The translations under genes and the position numbers were made by a program. The notes beneath the pieces were generated by a model that made no database searches, was not told the origin of the DNA, and was given only the letters and a program-made list of their open reading frames with translations. This document shows, piece by piece, positions 6,208 through 12,062 of a stretch of DNA of 44,108 nucleotides. Numbering within the stretch: position 1 is the stretch's first letter; each line of letters opens with the position of its first letter. The DNA is from a virus, in IMG/VR virus record IMGVR_UViG_3300045242_000058, positions 1 through 44,108 of that record. One strand, given 5' to 3'.

Positions 6208-6575
6208 GGGCGCTGGCCATGGCACTCATAGTGGCCACTTCGCCTGCCTTGGCTGACGATCATCAATGGTATGTCGGCCAAACCAGCGGAGAGCTGTGCA
6301 CTCCGATTCATGGATCTGGCGCAGCAATCGAAACACGGCTGTTCGGCGCAGCCGGCATCCAGTCCCCGTGGGATTACGAGCGCTTCCTCAATGAATGGGG
6401 TGAATTCCACGACGACGCCGGCAACTGGTATTCCGGCAAGGTAACACTAGAGGCTGGCAATGGCGGCGGAGTGTTGCAGTATCGTATAAGGTCTCCCGGC
6501 AGGCCGGACGGGTTCAAGCTTATTTTTGATAGCCGTGATCATTGCGAGTTCATTATGCGTGGCATCCGCCACTGA
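6204..6575 (+). CDS. Secreted protein co-expressed with the repressor
   Basis: A 123-residue protein with a clear N-terminal signal peptide: MRALAMALIVATSPALA, with probable cleavage before DDHQ. The mature part is about 106 residues, with two cysteines (one near the N-terminus, one in DHCEF near the C-terminus) that could pair in the periplasm. I do not recognise the fold. The ATG overlaps the repressor stop codon (ATGA), so the protein should be made in lysogens from the repressor message. That is the usual place for lysogenic-conversion or superinfection-exclusion genes. Function is unknown. Confidence 0.65.
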   Translation: MRALAMALIVATSPALADDHQWYVGQTSGELCTPIHGSGAAIETRLFGAAGIQSPWDYERFLNEWGEFHDDAGNWYSGKVTLEAGNGGGVLQYRIRSPGRPDGFKLIFDSRDHCEFIMRGIRH

Positions 6576-6638
6576 TGCCGCCCGCGGGCGCCGCGACCGC
6601 CGGAGGCTGGCGAAGAGTTTAGTCTGGGCGCCATTTGA

Positions 6639-6655
6639 CGACAAGAAACTTGTCG
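6639..6655. promoter_or_regulatory. Operator palindrome O4
   Basis: CGACAAGAAACTTGTCG has perfect 7-bp arms around AAA and the same 17-bp size and GACAA/TTGTC core as O1 and O3. It lies upstream of the predicted rightward early promoter, so the repressor probably also controls the recombination operon. Confidence 0.65.
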
Positions 6656-6672
6656 ACATGGCAAATTGGCCG

Positions 6673-6702
6673 TTGACTAGCGACAAACCAATTGTCATTT
6701 AT
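6673..6702 (+). promoter_or_regulatory. Putative rightward early promoter with operator O5
   Basis: TTGACT at 6673-6678, an 18-nt spacer, and ATTTAT at 6697-6702. The palindrome-like CGACAAACCAATTGTCA (6681-6697) fills the spacer, with matching GACAA/TTGTC cores, and its centre is 42 bp from that of O4. Transcription would start near 6709 and run into the Gp157 gene at 6741. An operator inside the promoter spacer is the usual arrangement for direct repression. Confidence 0.55.
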
Positions 6703-6740
6703 GTCCATCACCGCGCTCCAGCCGATGGAGACCGCGCCAC

Positions 6741-7340
6741 ATGTCAGACATTCGCGGTCCCGGTCCTGCCACGATCGAGCGTTGCATTGCGGCCTGGCAG
6801 CGCACCCGCGCGGCGATCGACGCCGATGGCGAGTTGGCGCAGGACGAACAACCGATAGAGGCTGCACTCGACGCTGACCCCAACACCTTGACGCCTGAGG
6901 AGTTGGTTCGGCGCCTGGTGCGCGCGGTGGTGTTCGCCGAATCCCGCGAGGATGAATCGAAGCTGCTGGTTGCCGCCCTGCAGGGCCGCCAGCGCCGCTA
7001 TGCCAATCGAGCGGCATGGCTGCGCGATGAACTGCTGGAGGTGATGGTCGCGCTGGAGTGGAAGAAGCACGCCGCACCCTACGGCACTGTCAGCGTGCGG
7101 GCTGGCACTCTGTCGGTGCTGATCCTCGATGAGCAGGCGTTGCCCGACGATTACTGCCGGATCGAGCGCAAGGCTGATCGGGCGAAGATCCTGGCCGATC
7201 TGAAGCAGGGCGTGGTGATCGAGGGCGCGCAGCTGACCAATGGCGCGCCGGGGATCACGCTGCGCCGACCTCGCGCCATCGCCGATGATTCGCCAGCGCT
7301 CGCAATCGCCGACCAGTCAACCGACGCAACGGAGGAGTGA
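6741..7340 (+). CDS. Gp157-family protein
   Basis: A 199-residue protein. The central coiled-coil region (about 60-115, RRYANRAAWLRDELLEVMVA) is followed by a beta segment APYGTVSVRAGTLSVLILDE, then LPDDYCRIERKADRAKILADL, IEGAQLTNG and ITLRR. This is the characteristic order of Siphovirus Gp157 proteins, which sit beside recombination or single-strand-binding genes in many phages. It is the first gene of the rightward early operon and ends in a TGATG overlap with the Bet gene. A role in DNA metabolism is likely from context, though the biochemistry of the family is not settled. GGAG lies 10 nt before the ATG. Confidence 0.8.
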   Translation: MSDIRGPGPATIERCIAAWQRTRAAIDADGELAQDEQPIEAALDADPNTLTPEELVRRLVRAVVFAESREDESKLLVAALQGRQRRYANRAAWLRDELLEVMVALEWKKHAAPYGTVSVRAGTLSVLILDEQALPDDYCRIERKADRAKILADLKQGVVIEGAQLTNGAPGITLRRPRAIADDSPALAIADQSTDATEE

Positions 7341-8647
7341 TGGCGCAGGCAGCCCGACAGCAAGTTGCGATCACGCGCTTTCAGAAGCCGCCGGTGTTTG
7401 GCGGCACTGACTCGGTGTGGCGGGTGCTGTGCGACCTCTACCCCGCGGCCGAGACGCCGGAGGTGGTGATGGCGGTGGTCGAGTATTGCGCCGCGCGCAA
7501 GCTGGATCCGATGAAACGGCCGGTGCACATCGTGCCGATGTACAACCGCCGCCTGCGCCGCAAGGTGCAGGTTGTGCTTCAGGGCATCAACGAGATTGAG
7601 ATCACCGCGTCGCGCACCGGCAAGTGGGCGGGCATGGATCCGCCGAAATGGGGCGAGCCGGTTGAGCGGAAATTCCACGGCGTGTTCGAGAATGACGACG
7701 GTAGCACGCGCACAGTCGACGTGACGATGCGCTATCCCGAATGGTGCAGCGTGACGGTGTATCGCATGTTGGGTGAGCAGCGCGTGGCGTTCACCGAGCA
7801 GCTGTTCTGGGACGAAAGCTACCAGCGCACCGCGTACAACAGCGAGGTGCCGAACGCGCGCTGGCAGGTGGCGCCGCGCCAGATGCTGCACAAATGCACG
7901 AAGGCCGCGGTGTTGCGAGCAGCCTTCCCGGAAGAAGGCTTTGGCCCCTCGGCAGAGGAAATGGATGGCGGTGTCACCGACGCCGGCGGCTTCGTCATCG
8001 ACGGGGTGGCCGAGGCGTCGCCGGTCGTCGAACCACCGTCGCAGCGGGTCGCGCAGGACAAGGCCGAGGAGGACCAGGGCGAGCGGGACTTCCGCGCCGA
8101 GATGGAGCGCGAGCAGCAGGCCGAGCGGGACCGGCAAGCAGAACGCGACCGCCAGGCCGCTCGCTACCAGTCGCCCGCAGGCCAGCCGGACGACGGGGCT
8201 GAGGACCCGCTGGCCGGGTTGATGGAGCCGAACGGCACCATCTGGTTGAAGAACCTCACGGCTCTCCTGGCGGGCGCTACGAGCCTGTCGCAAGTCGTCG
8301 AGATCGCCGGTCATCAGCGCGTCATCGCGTCTCTGCAAACCGCGCCGACGCTAATCAAGGATCGGATCAACGAGCTGCTGAAGCAGGCGCACGACTTGCT
8401 CGCGGCGCCGGGGGCACCGGCGGACGATGATCATCGGCCGAACCGCGAGGCGCCCGGCTGGGACCTCGACCAGACCGGCGAACTGCTCGCCGAGATCGAG
8501 GAAATGGACGCCGACGCGCTCGATACCCTGGCGCGTAGCAAGGCATGGGCAGCAAAAACGCGCGATCTCATCCCGCCCGATCTCGATCGCATCAACGAAG
8601 CGATCGCGCTGCGCCGCACCGTCCTGAAAGGAGACAAGCCGACATGA
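7340..8647 (+). CDS. bet: Bet/RecT-type single-strand annealing protein
   Basis: A 435-residue protein. Residues about 1-200 carry the Bet/RecT core: VMAVVEYCAARKLDPMKRPV, then VVLQGINEIEITASRTGKWAG, the aromatic YPEWCSVTVYRM, AFTEQLFWDESY and WQVAPRQMLHKCTKAAVLRA. Such proteins form rings or filaments on single-stranded DNA and anneal complementary strands. The C-terminal half is unusual: an acidic/glutamine-rich coiled coil (about 250-275) and then a separate helical domain to the end, making the protein longer than lambda Bet (261 residues). No Exo/RecE partner was found beside it, but nuclease-like genes exist in the leftward operon. GGAGGAG precedes the ATG. Confidence 0.9.
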   Translation: MAQAARQQVAITRFQKPPVFGGTDSVWRVLCDLYPAAETPEVVMAVVEYCAARKLDPMKRPVHIVPMYNRRLRRKVQVVLQGINEIEITASRTGKWAGMDPPKWGEPVERKFHGVFENDDGSTRTVDVTMRYPEWCSVTVYRMLGEQRVAFTEQLFWDESYQRTAYNSEVPNARWQVAPRQMLHKCTKAAVLRAAFPEEGFGPSAEEMDGGVTDAGGFVIDGVAEASPVVEPPSQRVAQDKAEEDQGERDFRAEMEREQQAERDRQAERDRQAARYQSPAGQPDDGAEDPLAGLMEPNGTIWLKNLTALLAGATSLSQVVEIAGHQRVIASLQTAPTLIKDRINELLKQAHDLLAAPGAPADDDHRPNREAPGWDLDQTGELLAEIEEMDADALDTLARSKAWAAKTRDLIPPDLDRINEAIALRRTVLKGDKPT

Positions 8648-8862
8648 GCAGCAGGCACAAGCCAGACCACGAGATGCACATCATGCAGCGTGGTCTGCGC
8701 GATCTTGCGGAGTTGCCACCTGGAGGGCGTCGTCGTGTGCTGGCCTATTGGTGTGCGCGTGCCGACGCGCTGCCCGAGGTCGGCAACGGCCAGCACGGCG
8801 AGCAGCAATTGGACATCGAAGACGCGCCGATGATGCCGCACCTCAAGGGCGCGGCGGCGTAA
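8644..8862 (+). CDS. Small early protein
   Basis: A 72-residue protein of unknown function, starting in an ATGA overlap with the bet stop codon. It has one helical stretch (RGLRDLAELPPGGRRRVLAY) and an acidic C-terminus. It is part of the tightly coupled rightward early operon. Confidence 0.6.
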   Translation: MSSRHKPDHEMHIMQRGLRDLAELPPGGRRRVLAYWCARADALPEVGNGQHGEQQLDIEDAPMMPHLKGAAA

Positions 8863-8868
8863 TTGCCC

Positions 8869-9090
8869 ATGCCGGACCTACTGCCGATCACGTTGCAGGA
8901 CATGATCGACGAAGTAGAGCGCGAGCTCGGCATGCGCGAGCGCTTGTATCCGCAATGGAAGGCCGCCGCCGGTCGTAACAAGCGCAACCAGCTGGACCGC
9001 CAATGGGACGTGATGGAGGCAATTCTCAAGCATTTGCAGGGGGAACGCGATGGACCAGGTCGACAGATGGGTGGACGGCAGGCGTCGTGA
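8869..9090 (+). CDS. Small conserved-type early protein
   Basis: A 73-residue helical protein (ITLQDMIDEVERELGMRERL, then WDVMEAILKHLQ). Proteins with this helix-loop-helix layout occur in early regions of many proteobacterial phages, but no function is known to me. It starts 6 nt after the preceding stop codon and overlaps the next gene by 41 nt. Confidence 0.65.
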   Translation: MPDLLPITLQDMIDEVERELGMRERLYPQWKAAAGRNKRNQLDRQWDVMEAILKHLQGERDGPGRQMGGRQAS

Positions 9091-9253
9091 CGGGTGCGCG
9101 CTCGTCTGGGGTATTGACGGTTGGCTGATCATGCCCGGCGACGAAGGCCTGCCGGTCGCGCATTGTCCGTGCTGCGGTAAGCCGTTCGGCACCGTCAAGG
9201 CAGCGCAACTGGTGGCGGACTTTCTCTACCCGATGCAGGAGCCGGGCGGTTGA
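9050..9253 (+). CDS. Small zinc-ribbon-like protein
   Basis: A 67-residue protein with a CPCCGKPF knuckle near residue 43 and a preceding conserved-looking GWLIMPGDEG. Only one cysteine pair is present, so any zinc site would need the nearby histidine or a partner molecule. It overlaps both neighbours (41 nt upstream, a TTGA junction downstream). Confidence 0.6.
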   Translation: MDQVDRWVDGRRRDGCALVWGIDGWLIMPGDEGLPVAHCPCCGKPFGTVKAAQLVADFLYPMQEPGG

Positions 9254-9336
9254 ACGTGCGCGCGTTCGTCCACGCCGCGCTGCTCGCGATCCTGCTTTGG
9301 TCGCTCATTCTCGTATTCATCGAGTTGGATATGTGA
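9250..9336 (+). CDS. 28-residue single-membrane-segment micro-protein
   Basis: The TTG at 9250 overlaps the previous stop codon (TTGA), with AGGAG at 9237-9241, 8 nt upstream. The product is almost entirely one hydrophobic helix (AALLAILLWSLILVFIE). It ends in a TGATG overlap with the next gene. Translational coupling on both sides and the good ribosome-binding site support it, but its size means moderate confidence. Confidence 0.5.
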   Translation: MNVRAFVHAALLAILLWSLILVFIELDM

Positions 9337-9566
9337 TGACGCTCCCGCGCTGCCGGTGCGGACGCAAGGCGATCGCGGTGGCGCCAGGCAGGGCGCCGGT
9401 CTATGCGCCGGGCGACGTCCTGATCGATCGCGGTGAGCGGATCCAGGCCTGGTGCACCGCCTGCGCAGTCGCGCGTGGGTGGCTTGTCACGCCAGCGCAG
9501 CCGAGCGCAGCGGCGGCATGCTCGACGCCGCGAGGCGCGCGGAAAATAGCGCGAGCGGACCAATGA
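9336..9566 (+). CDS. Small zinc-ribbon protein
   Basis: A 76-residue protein with CRCGRK near the N-terminus and CTAC near residue 44, giving a four-cysteine zinc ribbon. The C-terminus is alanine-rich and basic. It begins at an ATG overlapping the preceding stop codon and ends in ATGA (9563-9566). The new ATG opens a frame that runs through the first CGCNN array. Confidence 0.6.
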   Translation: MTLPRCRCGRKAIAVAPGRAPVYAPGDVLIDRGERIQAWCTACAVARGWLVTPAQPSAAAACSTPRGARKIARADQ

Positions 9567-9578
9567 ACTCCGAGACGC

Positions 9579-9780
9579 CGCGTCGCTACGTTCCGCGCCG
9601 CCCCGCTCCGCAGCGCCGCGCTACACCCCGCACCGCACCGCATCGCTCCGCCCCGCGCCGCAGCGCACCGTGCCGCAGCGCCCCGCCGCTCGCCGCACCG
9701 CACCGCATCGCTCCGCCCCGCGCCGCAGCGCACCGTGCCGCAGCGCCCCGCCGCTCGCCGCATCGCAACGCAACGCAACG
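9579..9780 (+). repeat. CGCNN pentanucleotide array 1 (40 units)
   Basis: Forty consecutive 5-nt units plus CG, in unbroken register; 34 of 40 begin with CGC. The last three units are CGCAA. Units 11-23 (9629-9693) are repeated exactly as units 24-36 (9694-9758), a 65-bp tandem duplication. By my count the plus strand is about 54% C and 27% G. The array begins 13 nt after an ATGA stop/start overlap and ends 17 nt before the ATG at 9797. A frame opened by that ATGA (9563) crosses the array without a stop and is in frame with the 9797 gene, so a 273-residue fusion product is possible. Confidence 0.95.
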
Positions 9781-9796
9781 TCCAATGGAGAGAACA

Positions 9797-10384
9797 ATGC
9801 GAATCTGCAAAGCCTACCTCGAGAACATCCCTGGCTCGCCCTACAGCCAATCAGCCCAGCACGACGAGCCGAAGCTGGAACGCGAGTCACACGACGACTA
9901 TGACGAGCGCACCTGGCGCAAAAAATGCACCGTCAACGACAAGGGGCAAATCTGCGTGCCGGCGATGGCGCTGAAACAATGCGTCGATCTGGCTGCGCAG
10001 AAGCTCGGGGAGAAAATCCCCGGGCGGCGTGGCGCCACCTACAAGAGCTTCTTCACCAGCGGGGTCATCTGCGGCGCCGACATGCCGATCAGCAACGGCA
10101 AGGCGATTACCCCTGACGATGCCGTCATGGTCAAGATCAACGCCAATGCCGACGGAGTCCGCGGATCGGGGAAGCGGGTCAAGCGTCGCTTCCCGGTGTT
10201 CGACAAATGGCACGGCGTCGCCGAGTTCACCATCGTTGACGACATCATCACGCAGGAGGTCTTTGAGCACCACCTGAAAAGCGCAGGGATGATCGTTGGC
10301 ATCGGCCGCTATCGCCCGGCCAACGGCGGGGCCAATGGCAGGTTCCGCGTTACCCGAGTCGAATGGCAGAACATGAGCCTATGA
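9797..10384 (+). CDS. Conserved phage early protein with RAMP-like glycine-rich end
   Basis: A 195-residue protein. It has an N-terminal beta strand (MRICKAYLENIPG), a DDYDERTWRKK segment, IPGRRGATYKSFFTSGV in the middle and a C-terminal IGRYRPANGGANGRFRV. The last motif resembles the glycine-rich loop of Cas7/RAMP folds, and whole proteins of this layout occur in early operons of other proteobacterial phages without known function. Binding of single-stranded nucleic acid is a reasonable guess from context next to bet. The ATG at 9797 is preferred because GGAG lies 6 nt upstream; an in-frame ATG at 9784 and the coupled ATG at 9563 are alternatives. CGCNN arrays flank the gene on both sides. 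Confidence 0.7.
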   Translation: MRICKAYLENIPGSPYSQSAQHDEPKLERESHDDYDERTWRKKCTVNDKGQICVPAMALKQCVDLAAQKLGEKIPGRRGATYKSFFTSGVICGADMPISNGKAITPDDAVMVKINANADGVRGSGKRVKRRFPVFDKWHGVAEFTIVDDIITQEVFEHHLKSAGMIVGIGRYRPANGGANGRFRVTRVEWQNMSL

Positions 10385-10385
10385 G

Positions 10386-10637
10386 GTCGCCTCGGCGCAC
10401 CGCGGCGCCACGCACCGCCTCGCAACGCTCCGCAGCGCAAGTCTCCGCCACGCTCCGCGTCGCTACTCCGCGCCGCGCAACGCATCGCTCCGCGCCTAGC
10501 CGCAGCGCATCTCTGCGCTCCGCAACTCGCCTCACCGCCACGCCCTGCGCCGCAGCGCTCCGGATCGCAGCGCCGCGCGACGCCCCGCTCCGCAGCGCTA
10601 CTCGTCGCCCCGCATCGCACCGCCCCGCAACGCAACG
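10386..10637 (+). repeat. CGCNN pentanucleotide array 2 (50 units)
   Basis: Fifty consecutive 5-nt units plus CG with no slip in register over 252 nt; 39 of 50 begin exactly with CGC and most others keep two of the three bases. The last two units are CGCAA, followed by the next gene's ribosome-binding site. The array starts 1 nt after the ATGA at 10381-10384. The frame opened there stays open to 10665, 14 nt inside the next gene. Unlike array 1, no long internal duplication is visible. Confidence 0.95.
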
Positions 10638-10651
10638 ACAGAAGGGATCAC

Positions 10652-11161
10652 ATGAAAGCCTTTGAACGATCACAGACCACCGACAGCCTTGTCAGGTATC
10701 TCGCCCAACACGAGAAGGAAGCCCTGATCGACTACAAAGAGCTGACGCAGATCGCCGGGATCACAGTCACACCTCGCACGACTAATCTCACATCGGCCCG
10801 CAAGATTTTGGAACGTGACCATGCCCAGGTGTGGATTTGCGTCGCTCCCGCCGTTGCCCTTTACCGGCTGAATGACGCGGAGATCGCCGCCCGGCAACGC
10901 GACTGGTATCTCAATGGCGCGCGTAACAAGCTGTCGGCTGGCGCACGGCAGGCCGATGTCGTCGAACTGGAAGGGCTTGACCTCAAGCAGCAGGCGCGGT
11001 TTGCGACTGACTCGATCGTTCGTGAGATCGCCCGCGACGCTCTGGCGAGGGCGACGCACCGGCAGATCGAGAAGGTCGCGCGCGGCACGTCGAACGACCT
11101 GCCAGCGTTCAACGCCGTGGAGTGGATGATAAGCCTCAGCCCCCGGCGGGCAGCAAAATGA
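10652..11161 (+). CDS. Early protein of unknown function between two arrays
   Basis: A 169-residue protein. The N-terminal half reads like a winged-helix-type fold (LVRYLAQHEKEALIDYKELT, then LTSARKILERDHAQVWICVA), followed by a long helical C-terminal region ending in a helix near AFNAVEWMISL. I do not recognise a named family. GAAGGG lies about 7 nt before the ATG, just after the last CGCAA unit. The stop overlaps an ATG (ATGA at 11158-11161) that leads into array 3. Its place beside bet and between arrays suggests a DNA-associated role. Confidence 0.65.
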   Translation: MKAFERSQTTDSLVRYLAQHEKEALIDYKELTQIAGITVTPRTTNLTSARKILERDHAQVWICVAPAVALYRLNDAEIAARQRDWYLNGARNKLSAGARQADVVELEGLDLKQQARFATDSIVREIARDALARATHRQIEKVARGTSNDLPAFNAVEWMISLSPRRAAK

Positions 11162-11167
11162 GATCAC

Positions 11168-11336
11168 CGCCCCGCTTCCCCCGCAGCTCGGCGCTCCGCA
11201 TCGCGTCGCAGCGCCACGCACCGCACCGCTCCGCAGCGCTCCGCAGCGCAACTCCGCGCCGCGCTCCGCTACGCTGCGCCTCGCCCCGCTCCGCATCGCT
11301 ACGCTGCGCCTCGCCCCGCTCCGCAACGCAACGCTC
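11168..11336 (+). repeat. CGCNN pentanucleotide array 3 (about 33 units)
   Basis: Two units (11168-11177), a 4-nt phase break, then 31 units in perfect register (11182-11336), 29 of which begin with CGC. Units at 11267-11296 recur at 11297-11326 with one base changed, a 30-bp duplication. CGCAA-CGCAA and a CGCTC unit close the array. It begins 6 nt after the ATGA at 11158-11161. The frame opened there runs to 11577, overlapping the next gene in another frame. Confidence 0.95.
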
Positions 11337-11380
11337 GGAAGACAGCACCAGGGCAGTCGCGAACATGATCACAAACCCTC

Positions 11381-11794
11381 GTGGATATGGTGCATGGCGT
11401 CCTGACCTTCTCAGGGTTCAGCATGCCGATGGCGCGCTGGGACGCTGCCACGGATACGGTGACGTTCGACTGGCCGGCAATCGAGAAGGCGGCGGCGGAG
11501 AAGGGTGGCTCGCTCGAAGGCATGACGCTCTTTTGCAGATTGATAGAGGATCACAAAAAACGCTCGTTTGCAGGTGATCCCATGTTGGATGAATGGCAAC
11601 CGATGACTACTGCGCCGCGCGACGGCACCCGCGTCCTGGCTTATGCCGCTGAAGATGCGGCGGACACGCAGCCGCAGATAGTCAAATGGAAAGACGGGAT
11701 GTGGATCATCGCTTGGGATGGCGAGACGTGGCGTTACGGCGAGCCGTTCACGCACTGGATGCCACTGCCCGAGCCGCCGGCTTCCAGGCAGTGA
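11381..11794 (+). CDS. DUF551-domain protein with an N-terminal extension
   Basis: 137 residues from the GTG at 11381. The C-terminal 70 residues are a clear DUF551 domain: WQPMTTAPRDGTRVLAY, then WKDGMWIIAWDG and the closing THWMPLPEPP. The N-terminal 67 residues (ARWDAATDTVTFDWPAIEKA, SLEGMTLFCRLIEDH) are not known to me and may be a separate domain. An internal ATG at 11582 with AGGTGA upstream could start the DUF551 domain alone, and an ATG at 11423 is another possible start. It follows array 3. DUF551 proteins are common in phage early regions and have no known function. Confidence 0.65.
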   Translation: MDMVHGVLTFSGFSMPMARWDAATDTVTFDWPAIEKAAAEKGGSLEGMTLFCRLIEDHKKRSFAGDPMLDEWQPMTTAPRDGTRVLAYAAEDAADTQPQIVKWKDGMWIIAWDGETWRYGEPFTHWMPLPEPPASRQ

Positions 11795-11818
11795 ACCCCT
11801 CGATTGCAGGAGTGGCCA

Positions 11819-12022
11819 ATGACCGAGACGCGCGATCAGTCTCCCCTGACGATCTATTTCCGTCCGTGCCGGGTGTGTGGCGGATTGATCGGCTGCCTCC
11901 GCGAAGACGCCACGCCGATCTGTCCTGAGTGCGATGCCAAGCCCGAACCCATGTGCCTGACCCAATCCCAGCAACGGATCATGGACCGCGCCCGGCGGCG
12001 CTCGCTGCGGATCATCGCGTGA
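11819..12022 (+). CDS. Small zinc-ribbon protein
   Basis: A 67-residue protein with CRVCGG and CPEC pairs (a four-cysteine zinc ribbon) and a basic C-terminal helix (QQRIMDRARRRSLRIIA). AGGAG lies 8 nt before the ATG at 11819, which sets the start. Confidence 0.65.
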   Translation: MTETRDQSPLTIYFRPCRVCGGLIGCLREDATPICPECDAKPEPMCLTQSQQRIMDRARRRSLRIIA

Positions 12023-12062
12023 TGGCTACCTCCGATAATCGACGTTGTGAGAGGTAAGTCCG

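Noticed and set aside
7151-8338. 395-codon minus-strand frame
   Set aside because: It is fully antisense to the Bet gene, whose product has clear family motifs; the frame is a high-GC shadow.
9401-9890. Long minus-strand reading frames across array 1 giving Arg/Cys/Gly/Ala repeats
   Set aside because: They arise automatically from the 5-nt periodic GC-rich sequence, where stops are rare in all frames. They lie antisense to the operon and have no ribosome-binding sites.
9579-11336. CRISPR array
   Set aside because: The repeat unit is 5 nt with no spacers of fixed length, and no cas genes are present. The RAMP-like loop at 10320-10370 alone is not evidence for CRISPR.
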